Positions 46,501-58,000 of a stretch of 64,000 bases of DNA are shown here, piece after piece. Where the stretch lies: contig QANZ01012711.1 of assembly GCA_003254925.1 (NCBI GenBank), positions 55,630 through 119,629 of the forward strand. The letters run 5' to 3'. A program made the translations under genes and the position numbers. Under the pieces are notes generated by a model. It saw only the letters and a program-made list of their open reading frames with translations, was not told the origin of the DNA and did not search any database. The DNA comes from Chamaecrista fasciculata. Lineage: Eukaryota; Streptophyta; Magnoliopsida; Fabales; Fabaceae. The number at the start of each line of letters is the position of its first letter. Position 1 is the stretch's first letter.

Positions 46501-47595
46501 TTTTGGGCAATTAAGTTTAAACACTGATGTAAAACTGTATGTGTTTGAGAGAGTACAGCGATATCATAGAAGAATACTGCAGAAAAAGTAGGGAAGTGAT
46601 TGATGAGCTACTGAAAGGGATATCGAAAAGCCTGGGCCTAGAAGAAAACTACATCCACACGAAGATGAACGTGGAATTAGGGTTCCAAGTGTTCGTAATC
46701 AACTATTACCCACCATGTCCAAAGCCTGAGCTAGCAATGGGCCTGCCAGCCCACACAGATCACGGGCTTCTCACACTGCTCATGCAAACCCAAGTTGGTG
46801 GGCTTCAGATCCAACACAATGGCAAGTGGGTCCCTGTTGATCCCCCACCCAACTCTTTTCTAGTCAACACAGGGGATCACATGGAGGTATCACTATCAAT
46901 ATTCAATATTGCTTATTCAATCTAATTAAGTTTAAGGATAAATTTCACTTTGGTACCCTGTAGCTTGAAACTTGACGCTTTGGTACCCTGTGGTATTACC
47001 ACTTTAGTACCCTTTGGAGTTATTTTGTAATTTTAACCATAACAAATTTTGCAAAAATTACACATTGACCCCAAAAAAATTTTCAAAAAATTACAAATAG
47101 GTCCCTGAATACATATTATCTAAGGACTAAAATGAAAACTTTAAAAAAATTTTGGGGTCAATATGTAATTTTTGTAAATTTTGTTATGGTTAAAATCACA
47201 AAATAGCTTCAAAGGGTACCAAAGTGTTAATGAAGAATACCACATGGGTACCAAAGTGAAATAGAGTCAAACCACATGGTACCAAATTGTAATTTACCCT
47301 AAGTTTAAATTGTTTTATTTGAGAATATTTTATGTTATGTGTGGTTAATTAGATATTGAGCAACGGGAAATACAAGAGTGTGGTGCATCGAGCTGTAGTG
47401 AATAAGAACTTGGCTAGGATCTCTGTAGGGACAGCACATGGTCCTTCATTTGACACCATTGTCAATCCTGTGCCTCAACTTGTTACTCATGATAATCCTC
47501 CTGCTTATCGTGCCATTAAATATAGGGATTACTTGCACCTTCAACAGAGCAATCCACTCAATGGAAAAACTTGCTTGGATCGCATTCGCATTTGA
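43578..47595 (+). CDS. 2-oxoglutarate/Fe(II)-dependent dioxygenase, four exons
   Basis: Exons by GT-AG rule and frame: 43578-43796, 43954-44189, 46550-46886 and 47353-47595. They total 1035 bp, encoding 344 residues, the usual size for plant DOXC-type enzymes. Exons 1-2 form the DIOX_N domain (IPTIDFSHL, DWGFFVVINHGV, YGTSFNLTVDETLFWRDY). Exons 3-4 form the jelly-roll core. Iron ligands are His and Asp of AHTDHG and the distal His of VVHRAVV; the 2-oxoglutarate-binding Arg/Ser are in ARISV. These soluble enzymes oxidise hormones or specialised metabolites using O2 and 2-oxoglutarate. The substrate cannot be told from sequence; it looks closest to the DMR6-like/flavanone-3-hydroxylase-like group. 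Intron 2 (2.36 kb) and intron 3 are filled by transposons, but no exon is damaged. Confidence 0.92.
44296..44713. mobile_element. Fold-back MITE remnant in dioxygenase intron 2
   Basis: The left part begins GGCAAAAGTATTCATTTC. The right half is inverted and tandemly repeats 'GGGGACGAAATTGACAG' about three times. It is the same family as 38279-38622. The right terminus breaks at an undetermined base (44714), so part of the end is missing. Confidence 0.6.
45651..45786. repeat. GC-rich palindrome with G-box/C-box core in intron 2
   Basis: GGATCCCCTG (45651) and CAGGGGATCC (45776-45785) are inverted. Inside them GGCAGGAGCCAATGGGAG pairs with CTCATTGGCCCCTGCC. At the centre lies the perfect 16-bp palindrome CACGTGACGTCACGTG (45714-45729), two G-boxes overlapping a TGACGTCA site. 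The surroundings are AT-rich, so this is a foreign-looking insert, probably a MITE core. Confidence 0.7.
46021..46464. mobile_element. MULE-type fold-back MITE in dioxygenase intron 2, 9-bp TSD
   Basis: Target duplication TATTATAAG at 46021-46029 and 46456-46464. The element 46030-46455 begins GGGTAAATTACACTTTAGTA; its arms carry inverted 'TTTGGTACCxTGTGG' phrases. It ends only 85 bp before exon 3. Confidence 0.88.
46927..47308. mobile_element. MULE-type fold-back MITE in dioxygenase intron 3, 9-bp TSD
   Basis: Target duplication TAAGTTTAA at 46927-46935 and 47300-47308. The element 46936-47299 is a close relative of the one in intron 2 (shared 'CACTTTGGTACCCTGTGG' and 'AAAATTACACATTGACC'-like stretches). 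It fills most of intron 3. Confidence 0.9.
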
Positions 47596-47934
47596 ATTTA
47601 TCTATATCCATTGCAATTAATCCCATATATATATGTATGTGCTTCATGTTAAGTGTGTTATATTATAATTATTATTATGTGCCAACACTATTAGAATTCT
47701 CGTCTTCATCAAACTCAAACAGCCTCAGGCTCTCTTGGTTGTTATGTTATGGTTACATGTACAGAACATTCGTTCTTGTGCCATGAACCATGCGTAATTA
47801 ATTGCACCTTTATCCTTTTTTATTGGCAATTTTGCGCTTCTTCCTTTAGAATGATTGTCTTTTCCTAATACCCAATGTATCCGCTATTTCTACTCCTTCC
47901 AATTGCCACTCTTCCCCACAATGCCGGATCAACG
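47596..47934. other. 3' flank of the dioxygenase gene
   Basis: This is presumably the 3' untranslated region and flank. I could not pick a polyadenylation signal with confidence. No other gene. Confidence 0.4.
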
Positions 47935-48434
47935 ATTGCAATTAGGGACGATGATGGGTAGGGTATGGATAGGGTACTATGATATCCGGAATCATACCCG
48001 GATGTGAGCGGGTATCAAAATCAATCCCCATACCCATACCCGTTGGGTAGTCTAATCCCCATACTCGCACCCAGACCCGGAAAAATTTTAAAATAAATTA
48101 TTTTTTGTTAATATAAAATTTATATTTATTCAATTTTTTTATCCATAACTACTAAAAATAAAAAATAAATCATAAACATGAATGCATTACTAAAATATTT
48201 CAATATTTATAAAAACTTTAATATTTTTTCAATAAAAAGTGTTAAAGTATTATTTTTTTTATATAGAAAAATATATTTATTATTACTAATGGGTATATGG
48301 GTAGGGTACGGGTAGGGTATCACCATACCCAGACCCGTACCTATTAAGGATGGGTCCGGGTCTAGACCCATACCCATAGAGTAAATTTCAAAGTCCCCAT
48401 TGAGTATGGGTATTTTGATATCCCTAATTACAAT
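47935..48434. mobile_element. hAT-type MITE, 484 bp, 8-bp TSD
   Basis: Target duplication ATTGCAAT (47935-47942) / ATTACAAT (48427-48434), one mismatch. The element 47943-48426 starts TAGGGA and ends TCCCTA. Subterminal 'GGGTATGGGTA'-type repeats occur at both ends. It is related in style to the MITEs at 21997 and 28062. Confidence 0.8.
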
Positions 48435-48684
48435 GGACCAAATAAAACATGTCCACCTATGATGGTAGGAAGTTTTTCTTGTATAACTTATGATATTAAT
48501 AGACCTCATCCTCCATTTTTGAATTCATCCTCCATTTTTTTTAAAAAAAAAGTAAAAGCAAATAGAACGAAATAATCAAAGTAAAGTGACGAATTATTGA
48601 AGTTGTGAAACAAAACAGGTTTTTTTTTAGTATTCTCCACACAAAAGTCTTCAATAGACTTTTTTCTTTAAAAACAAATAAAAA

Positions 48685-48900
48685 TGGGAGCAAACCCCCT
48701 TTTTGGTCCCTCAATTGTTACTGAGTCGAGGAATCGGTCCCTCAATTGTGGGAAACTACAACTCAGTCCTTCAACTGTACAATCCCGTTTACGTTTTGGT
48801 CCCTCACGTCTGGTCGTTAGTGATAGAGGTGTTAAGTGATGACATGTCACCGTTATCTGCTCAGGTGGCTGTTATCTGCTGAGTTGACATCCAAATTATA
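48685..48900. mobile_element. Single arm of a fold-back element
   Basis: Repeated 'TTTTGGTCCCTCAATTGT'-type phrases resemble a fold-back arm, but no inverted partner is present. Truncated. Confidence 0.45.
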
Positions 48901-49025
48901 TATCCTACTCATTTTTCATTTTACACCTCATAAAAAAGGACTTGTATGCAACATAGTATAACATTTTAATATCAGAAACACAAAAAAAACAAGGACCATT
49001 ATGAAGTTTTCACACTCTCCTCTTC

Positions 49026-49811
49026 TGTTGGGAAATCGCCATGCACACATCGCAGCGGAAACGGATATAAAATTAAAAATTTAAACCAAAACATAATAAA
49101 ACAAGGCACATAGCGATCTCTTTCCCAATGAATTCGCTATATGGATCTGTATCAGTGTAAGGACAAGGATTTTACCCAAATCGATCGGCAGTTCTTTGCG
49201 TTTACGAATATGAGGAGTCCACTCCGAGTGTGCTCCCTCCACCGGTGATCCACACGAACAGTTTGGCAGATGCCTAGGTGCTAGCCTCCTTCACTTCTCC
49301 AAGTGAACCAGGAACCTTATCTACGATGTTCTTGAATTCAAGAACAATTCTTGAATTCCAAGAACTAGTTGGCGCCTATAATCAAGAATCTTATTCTTGA
49401 TCTCACACAACCTCAACACACAAATCCTAAAACACTTTTAGGTTTGCGCCACTTTCTCTCTCTAGAAACTAGGGTTGTGTTTTCTCTCTCTCTTCACCAA
49501 GACTCAAAACAATTTTGCTCTTTGTGAAAATGGCTAGCTAAAATCGAAATTCCAAGAATGTGAGAGACTCCTTATGCAAGTCGACTTTAGCTCCTTATAT
49601 ATAGGGTTTGAGGTTTTGATAATTATAATTAGGGAATCCCTAAATTATAGGATTATCAAATTATTAAATTATGAGATTACAATAATATCATAATTTTAGG
49701 ACTTGAATTCCTAATTATAATATTACCTTAATATTATAATTTGAATTCAAATGCAATCTTGGAGAATCAAATTGGAAGATCAAATCTTCCCAAAANAATG
49801 GTCAAATGACA
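49026..49811 (-). mobile_element. Probable solo or truncated LTR
   Basis: It begins TGTTGGGAAATCGCCATGCA and contains CGCAGCGGAAACGG, a pattern common at the 3' end of plant copia LTRs when read on the minus strand (…TTTCCCAACA). A minus-strand TATA box lies near 49592-49602 (CCTATATATAAGG). The other boundary is uncertain (perhaps TGACA at 49807-49811), and I see no matching 5-bp duplication. No internal retroelement genes are next to it. Confidence 0.55.
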
Positions 49812-50184
49812 TAATTACCCTTATAATGATTTAAATTTATAATTTAAAAATATATCATATATTTTAATTTTAAATCTTTTTACAAGCTTAATTTTTTATT
49901 TTACGATGTTTTATTCTTACAAATTTATTAGTTTAATTTTTGTTCAATTATACATTTTTGGTTCATCTATTTTTATTTTGTTATATCAAGTTAATACATT
50001 AAAATTTAAATAAATATTTTTAAACTATAAATTTGAATAAAATTATTAACAAAAATCAAAATTAATGAAAAACGGATATAATAAAATGGTCATCCCATAA
50101 CAAAGTTTAGAGAGTTCAGAATGGTGATTTAGTCGCAAGAGAAGAGATGAATATAGTTTTGGTTTTTTTAGTTAGGGTTACCAA
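49812..50184. other. No gene recognised
   Basis: AT-rich spacer; an undetermined base lies nearby at 49796. Confidence 0.4.
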
Positions 50185-50890
50185 CATAATTATAAATTTA
50201 AAATACAAGATGTTTTAAATTATAAAATTAGCTAGATATAAGGGTAGATAGATCATTCAAAATTATTTGATTATTTTATAAAACATGTGCAACTCACATG
50301 AGACTTAAAAGATATAAAAGATAACGGTGTTACTAACAGTGAAGGTAAATTACTACGAAATTAATAGATTAGGGGGGACATTGCAATTGAATACATAGTT
50401 CAGGGTGAGTAAATGCAATTTCCTCTTATTTTACAAATATTTTATTTTCGTTTTGTATTTATTTTTATTTATATATAGTTATTCATACGTTATTCCTCTC
50501 ATATTATCTTTTTTAAAAATCAAATTAATGTTTAGAATAAAAGATAATTTTATTTTATTATAAAATCAAATAATTGTATAGTTACATTAATATAAAAATA
50601 AGGGTAGATTATATTTTAGTATCCTGCGATATAGATCAGATTCACTTTAGTACACTGTTCTTTCAAAAATAATATTTTATCATTATGTTTTATTCATTGT
50701 TAGTACTTTGATACTAAAAACTCGTATTTTATTACCTTTTGATGTAAAAATAAACCATATGCATGTTATGCCTATGGTAAAAAATAGAAAATCTACCTTC
50801 CTAAACTCAATTTCATAATTCAACCCAAAAAAACAGGATTTAGTATGTATGTACTTGAGATCTAGATTTTTACTTATAAGGAGAGACGTA
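50185..50890 (-). repeat. 706-bp segment duplicated at 61611-62340
   Basis: It starts CATAATTATAAATTTAAAAT in both copies and ends GAGAGACxTA. The two are nearly identical apart from small indels. On the minus strand this copy directly follows the orphan O-methyltransferase exon-2 fragment, so it is probably intron 2 of a lost gene copy. Confidence 0.88.
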
Positions 50891-50900
50891 GAAATATACA

Positions 50901-51035
50901 AGGATAAGAAGGAGCATGTTGTACGACATGAGGCAAGTCGAAATTGATGCCATGAATATGAGGATCTTTTGAAGTTATCAATTTTAGAGTAATCCCAAGA
51001 CCACCACCAACATCCACAAGTCGATGAATTTTGGC
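50901..51035 (-). pseudogene. Orphan O-methyltransferase exon-2 fragment (SAM-binding)
   Basis: The minus-strand frame reads [20 protein letters not shown], then [20 protein letters not shown] and APSYP. This is the S-adenosylmethionine-binding motif I (LVDVGGGxG) and following DLPHVxxxAPSYP of the plant COMT family. It is only the second half of what is normally exon 2. The splice donor context after APSYP looks altered, since the base expected to start a glycine codon is T. It lies 3 kb beyond exon 4 of the locus at 54077-61035 on the same strand, so it is out of order or belongs to another broken copy. Confidence 0.85.
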
Positions 51036-51039
51036 TTAC

Positions 51040-53118
51040 ACTTTAAAAGCACGAGCTTTTTGGTGCTCTTAATCCTCACCGTCCAATTTCTGTGCAAAGT
51101 GTAATTTTATATTTTCTGTTTGTTATTATTTGTATGAAATGAAGAGAGAGAAACAAACAAAAAACAAGTTGCTCATGCAAGTGCTTTTGGTAGCATAGTC
51201 CAATCGTGGCTCAAAACATGTGAGTCGTGGGTCCGGTCGAACGCAATTACCTCCTTCCAAAATTGATTTTTTTCAGTTGGGACCAAAACGGACGAGTGAA
51301 TACAATCCACAATTATTTTATCACAATAATATATAATCAACTTCATAAAAAAAACAATATATAATCAACAAAAAAAAGCTTTATTTGTATGGGCATTTAT
51401 ATTAACCAAAACGATGTGTTCCACTATTTTTCTTTTTTGCTTCAATTCCCCAACCCCAAAAGTATACAACTCCTGTTAAAAAATGACACTAGTAATGCTA
51501 TGTTCTTTTTCTCTCATTTTTCTTAACCAGTCCGGTGATCATGTATCATTCTTTTCTTTGCTTCCTTAAATAAACGACCAAACCTCATTCCTTTAATTAA
51601 ATTAATCATCAACTATATATACCAACTGCTTCCTATAGTAAATGAAGGACAACAACTAATTCTATGAAAGGCCCTGTTGAAAATGAAGGATTTGAAATCT
51701 CAATTGGATCACTCGATGAATAGTAACAATACATTTAAGAGATGAAGGAAAATCACATAAATGAGAAATGAATGTTTTGTAATTTGAAAAGTTGATAAAT
51801 GCATTAGATTAGGACTTCTTGGGTGACAGTGGATAAAAGTAAGGTAACAGCTTGGAGAAAAGGTTAATTAGTGAGGAGAAGGAAGTTATGGAAAAATATG
51901 GGAGAGAGGTTTATAAAGCTTTGAAGAGTTGCGATTACAAGCAGATAAGTTCGTAGACTTCTGAGGGGTTGTGATTATAAGCAAACATCAAGGATTGAAT
52001 GGACATATAGTGGAGGATAGTGCAATTAGATTAATTGGTCAAAAATATTTTAGGAAAATAAAATTGACACAAATCCGTATTTTTAAGTAGTAAAGATTTT
52101 GAATTATTTTATATATTATGTTTAAAATAATATATTTTATACTATAATTTTAAAATACCGATTAACAGAAAGCTCCTCAGACATATATAATAGTATATAT
52201 ATATATGCCTCAAGTCCGGATTCAGTCTCAAGATCTTTTTGAGATACCCCAACGCATGCTTAGTGCACTTTTTAAGCTTGGAAGACTTTTGTGCAAGATA
52301 AATTAATTAAAAGTTATAACTGTGTATAGGCAATGTATCTGGATCTTTCACATTTGTTTCCAACAAATTGAGTCAAATGACACTTATTATATTATTGGTT
52401 TTTCTCTAGATTTGGATTTCATTTCTCATATTGATTCCAGACACAAAATCTCTTACATAGGACAGTATATTTGGTTAATAAAGGAATTGAAGTATAGATA
52501 TGGGATTTAATGGAAGAGGCTAATCTTTCTTGGAGAATAGTGTATATATAGATATAAAATATAATATTATAATAGTTCCAGTTGTATCATAAAACATTAT
52601 CTTTAAAAAATATCATGTAACCTCTTAAAAATTAGAAAGCATTACTCTTTAAGATTAAACAAACTCTTTTGTTTTTAAACAATGACACAAAACATCAGAA
52701 ACTAGAATTCTGTAAGTTGTTTCATCTCTAAGTCCTAAGATCATCCGCACCTTTTGTTTTTCTTTATAATGAAGATCATCTACACTTAGATCAACATATA
52801 CACAATATATAGACAAAATTATGGGAGGCTATTAAAATGATTTAATTATACATTAAACCATTTTAATACTCGTATACATATTTAAAACTTATAAGCTAGT
52901 AAGCTATTATTATTTTTTTATATGTAACCTTCAAGAATTTAATCATCATAAAATAGTTATTTTAAGATAAGCAATAATTATTAGAAAATAATAACAACAA
53001 TAGAAACATTTTGGGTCTTCATTGATCTAAGAAAGGTGAGACTTTATTTGACGCACACAAACTCAATATTTCTAACAATCTCTCGGTCTATAATGTAAAT
53101 CTAAATTCGAATTCTTAT
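51040..53118. other. Intergenic DNA, no gene
   Basis: No coding gene. The stretch about 51300-51340 (ATTATTTTATCACAATAATA) is shared with 58690-58725, linking the two sides of the O-methyltransferase region. Otherwise AT-rich. Confidence 0.5.
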
Positions 53119-53911
53119 TAAAAAAAAGGGCAAAATACACAAAAGGGCCCTGTGGTTTGGCCCTTTTTCAGTTTGGGTCCCTGTAGTTTAAAACCTTACG
53201 GTCAGGGTCCTGTGGTTTGCTCCGTTTTCAAATAGGGTCCTAGGAGCTTTTCTCCATCCAACTTAACGGTGCACATGTTTTGCACATGACCTCTACCCCC
53301 AATCTCTTATTTTTTCATCTCAACCACTTTTGCACTTTTGCACTTCTTCTTCTTCTTCTTCTCGGCTGGTTATTGCATCTTCAATGTCTTACGACAAGGA
53401 GCTCGCTACTGCAAAGAAAGCAGCATCTCTCGCTGCTCGTCTCTGCCAGGCATTATCCATCCCTTCCGCATTCTTTACTTGCTTTCTTTCTTCGATTAGA
53501 AATGGGGGTTGTTGCTTGAGAATCATGGGGATTACTTGTTTACGGGAATTTGGGTTGTTTTCAAGTTGTTCGGAATCTGAAATGCAGTTTTGAATTATTG
53601 TTATTATTATTATTATTAAGAATATTGTGATGCGATACTGATGGATGCTGGTTTTACTTGTGATTGTTCTTTCAGAAAGTGCAAAAAGCTCTGTTGCAGT
53701 CTGATGTTGAGATGAAAAAATTAGAAATTGGGGGTAGAGGTCATCTGCAAAACATGTGCACCGTTAAGTTGGAGGGAGAAAAGCTTCTAGGACCCTATTT
53801 GAAAACGGAGCAAACCACAGGACCCTGACCGTAAGGTTTTAAACCACAGGGACCCAAACTGAAAAAGGGTCAAACCACAGGGCCCTTTTGTGTATTTTGC
53901 CCTAAAAAAAA
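53119..53911. mobile_element. Pack-MULE carrying a SAL1 gene fragment, perfect 9-bp TSD
   Basis: Target duplication TAAAAAAAA at 53119-53127 and 53903-53911. The element 53128-53902 (775 bp) begins GGGCAAAATACACAAAAGGG and ends in its inverse. Its inverted repeats of about 170 bp are almost perfect (53128-53297 and 53728-53902). They carry 'CCCTGTGGTTTG' phrases shared with the MITE at 18311. The interior is not element sequence but a piece of a host gene (next entry). No transposase. Confidence 0.92.
53384..53708 (+). pseudogene. Captured 3'(2'),5'-bisphosphate nucleotidase (SAL1-type) fragment
   Basis: Exon 1 (53384-53449) encodes MSYDKELATAKKAASLAARL followed by CQ. An intron-like stretch of 226 bp ends TTCTTTCAG at 53675, and exon 2 resumes KVQKALLQSDV (53676-53708). 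That is the N terminus of plant SAL1/FIERY1 phosphatases, which hydrolyse PAP (3'-phosphoadenosine 5'-phosphate) and some inositol phosphates. The donor reads CAG|GC rather than GT, either a GC donor or decay after capture. A CTTCTT-rich leader precedes the ATG. Everything downstream of the eleventh exon-2 residue is missing, including the metal-binding catalytic motifs, so no enzyme is made. The intron shows capture at the DNA level. Confidence 0.87.
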
Positions 53912-54076
53912 TGTCAACATTTAATGTCCTACAATAATTTAGAAAAAATTAATTTCTAAAAGAAATTACTTAATTACAACAAAATTAAAAAATACAACAT
54001 TATCCAGATTGCAAATTGCAAATTAAGTAACAAATATGATACTAAACACACCTCATAAGGGAAACAATTTAATATA

Positions 54077-54373
54077 TTATTTGAAGAACTCCATGACCCA
54101 CAAGTTACAAACAGAGCATTCATATCGAACTCCACTAAATCCAGCTGATTTTGCCAAATTGTTAAACTCTTGTTCACTTCGCTCTTTGCCTCCTGAATTT
54201 TGAGTCATCATAAGAACATCCATTTGGGACACAAACTTCATAGTAGAAGAAGTTTGTGGTGTTATGGGATAAAGTGCATCCACCACTATCACCTTTCCCT
54301 CATTAGGAATGGCATCGTAGCAATTCTTCAAAAGTTTCAAACACCATCCATCACTCCAATCGTGAAGTATCCA
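54077..54373 (-). pseudogene. O-methyltransferase exon 4
   Basis: It opens after a TATGTAG acceptor with WILHDWSDGWCLKLLKNCYD and runs 98 residues to a stop. The catalytic His of the HDWSD motif is present. Phase fits exon 3. Undamaged. Confidence 0.9.
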
Positions 54374-54653
54374 CTACATAAAGTTAATCTAGCTGATTAC
54401 ATATATATGGTATGTATGTATATATTTATATTATAGGGGACTAAAAATATAACATATGTGTGAATGAGGGGGGAATGCCGGTTTTCAATTATAATTTTTC
54501 TCTTTTCTTATTAACAATCACATTATCACATTTTATCTTATACAATCTTAATTCTATTTTTAGTTAAATATTGTGAAATTTCATTTGACATACTCATACT
54601 CATATTATACAATATAATGTCTATGTCTACATATGGCATTACTAATAACTCAC

Positions 54654-54718
54654 CTTCATGAATATGGCATCTCCTTTAGGCACACTTTCAAACATGTCTC
54701 CTCCCACGTGTTCCACTC
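54654..54718 (-). pseudogene. O-methyltransferase exon 3
   Basis: A 65-bp exon between TTTCAG and GTGAG, encoding [20 protein letters not shown] then K. The size and content match the small third exon usual in plant COMT genes. Confidence 0.88.
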
Positions 54719-55033
54719 CTGAAACATGACGTACGTATAGGCTTATGAAGGTAAGACACATCGACACATTGCCTTAATATTTAATTTTTAAAAGATTATT
54801 GAGTTGATAATATAATTTTTTGTAAGTTAAAATTTATAATTTAATATTTAAAAGATCAAAATAACATATTTCAAAGATTAAATTGTCAATTCAATAATCT
54901 TTCAAATATCAATATGTTAATTCACTTTTTTTATATATAATATAGGGAAGAATTAGTCATTATTTAAGGTTGTAATTAAGACAAATTCAAATAGTTCTCC
55001 ACATAAAAATATTTATTACAAACTTTCATTCCT
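54719..55033. other. O-methyltransferase intron remnant
   Basis: Intron-like AT-rich DNA upstream (minus strand) of exon 3, up to the LINE border. No exon 2 is seen. Confidence 0.5.
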
Positions 55034-58000
55034 ATGAAGATTCTTGCCTGGAACACTAGAGGAGCAGCCAGCTCTGACTTTAGGAGAGCTTTCCTAGATC
55101 TGCAGCGTAAATATTCCCCTGACATCGTTATTCTCACTGAAACTAGACTTAGTGGACTGAGAGCTCATTCCATCCTCTCCTCTCTCGGCTATGAAAACTT
55201 CATTAAGATTGATGCAATGGGTTTCTCTGGAGGGATCTGGCTCCTTTGGCACCCTCATCTGGTATCCATTGAACCACTTGCATCTTCCTTTCAAGAGCTT
55301 CATTGCAAAGTGAAGATAAACAATCACTTTTTCATACTTTCTGCTATATATGCTAGTCCTTGTTATGACATTAGAAAAAAACTTTGGGACAGTCTTTCTA
55401 TAGCCTTTCATAACTTCTCTCTCCCGTGGTTAATCTTAGGTGACTTTAATGATATAGCCTCTTCTAAAGAAAAATTTGGTGGTAGACCACCAAACCTTCA
55501 AAAAATGCTCCATTTTAATAACTTTCTTAACAGCTGCAACCTAGTGGACCTTGGCTTCAAAGGTCCTCTTTTCACTTGGACAAATAACAGAGAATTCGGT
55601 AAGATTATTAGAACTAGAATTGATCGTTGCCATGCCAACCCTTCCTGGATTCAACTCTTCCCCAACAACACGGTTACTCATTTGCCTCGTACCCATTCTG
55701 ACCATTGTCCTATACTTCTTAGCGTAGACAACTCAAACAGAACCTCTCATAAATTCTTTAGATTAGAAACCTTTTGGTTAAATCATCCTACTTTCCCTGA
55801 CCTCATTAAATCTGTTTGGAATAACAATCTTTATGACATTAATGATAACATCTATAGTATTCAGAAAGAAATTAAACTTTGGAGCCAAAAAAACTTTAAA
55901 AATATCTTTCATGAGAAAAAACAACTTTATGCTAGAATCCTTGGACTCCAAAACATCCTATGCACCAACCCCCTTCCACAACACCTTATTCTAGAGAAAA
56001 ACCTCCAAAATAAACTCTCTTGCATTTTAAAACAAGAAGAAGAACTCTGGCACATGAAATCTAGATATGATTGGATCTCTTTAGGAGACAGAAATACAAA
56101 ATTCTTTCGTCAAAAAACGATTATTCGTAGAAACAGAAATAATTTCTTAAGTCTTACTAGAGAGGATGGTACCATTACTTGGGATCATTCTGAAATTACT
56201 AGCACCATCTTTCAACACTTTAAAAATATCTACTCTTATACCTCTCCACAAAACCATCACCCTCTCTCGCTAGATACCCTGCCGTGCCTCACTGACAACC
56301 AAAAAACTTCTCTTCTATCCCCCCCTTCAGATGTAGAAATAAAAACAGCATGTATGCAACTTCATCCTCTTAAAGCTCCAGGAGAAGATGGTCTCCACGC
56401 CATCTTCTATCATAAAAACTGGAACTTGATCAAGGACCAAATCATAAGAAACTTTCAGAATATCTTCTCTACTTGGTCTATTCCCTCTTCTTGGGGAAAC
56501 ACCATCCTCTGCCTTATCCCAAAAATTAAAAACGCATCAAAACCTTCACATCTTCGGCCTATAGGACTTTGCCTCACACATTATAAAATTTTAGGCAAAC
56601 TTATTTCAAATAGACTAAAACCTTATCTCTCAACTCTCATCTCACCCTTTCAAGGTGCCTTCCAACAAGGAAAACACACAAATGATCTCTTCATAACCGC
56701 CCACGAAATTATGCACTCTATGAATCTATCAAAATCAAAACAAGGATGGATGATCATTAAACTTGACATAACCAAAGCTTTTGACACTATCTCGTGGAAC
56801 TTCATCCTTGACATGCTTTCTCTCTACAATTTTCCTCTTCAATGGATCTCCCTTATTCATTCTATCTTTGAATCCTTCACCTACACTCCTATCATAAACG
56901 GTAAAAAACTACCCTCTTTTAAACCTCAACGAGGAATAAGACAGGGAGATCCAATCTCCCCTTATCTCTTCATTCTTGCTATGGAATTCCTAAATCATTC
57001 TATTCTCCATGAAATTCAAAACAACAATTGGAAACCCTTCTCTTTTCGCAATAATAACCAGAATATTAAGTTCTCCCATCTTTTCTTTGCAGATGACATT
57101 CTCCTCTTTGCTAAAGCAACAAAAAGAAACATTAACACTATCAACTCCTGCTTACAATCTTTTTCCAAACTCTCTAACCTGAACATCAATCTTGATAAAT
57201 CAAAACTCTAGTTTTCTAAAACTGTTCCCTCTGACTTTAAAACTCTGGCAGAGAATACTCTCTCCATCCCCTCTTCATCAACCCTGGGAAATTACCTTGG
57301 CCTACCCCTTAAACCAAATTACAAAAAATCTGACTTTACCTTCATCATAAATAATCTTAATACGAAACTTCAGGGCTGGAAAAGAAATACCCTCTCTATG
57401 GCAGGTAGAATCCAACTTATAAACTCGACTCTCTCTTCTATCTCTTCACACTCTATGCAATCCTTCTCCCTTCCTACCTCCATTCATAATCATATTGACA
57501 CTATCTCTAGAAATTTTCTTTTGGGACATAATGACAATACAAAAAAAATCCATCACATAAACTGGGATTCTGTCACTAAACCAAAAAATTTAGGTGGCTT
57601 AGGTTTACGGAAATCAAAATACATAAATGCTTCCTTCATGGCTAAATTAAAATGGAACATTCAAACCAAAAACAATAATCTTTATTCTTTTGTAATTAGA
57701 CTTAAGTATGGTGATAACCTTGATAAAAACAATAACAATAAATCTTACATTAGAAGAAGCCTTGACAAAGACCTTGGTATTTTAAAAAACAACTCTATCT
57801 GGATTATTGGAAATGGAAATTCTTTTAATTTTTGGGAAGACCATTGGTTACCTTGTGGCCTTCTTAGAAATTGTATCTTTGGCCCTATTCCCTTATCTCA
57901 TCTTGATAGCACCTTCTCCTCCTACCTAAATCATCTTGGTAACTTTGACTTTTCTCTCTTACCTTTTGATATCCCCTTAGAGATAAAACACCACATAATG

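Noticed and set aside
49026-49811. Complete retrotransposon
   Set aside because: Only LTR-like sequence is present; there is no second LTR, no coding region, and the target duplication could not be confirmed.
55094-55411. Minus-strand 105-residue frame in the LINE
   Set aside because: Shadow of the endonuclease domain of the plus-strand LINE frame.
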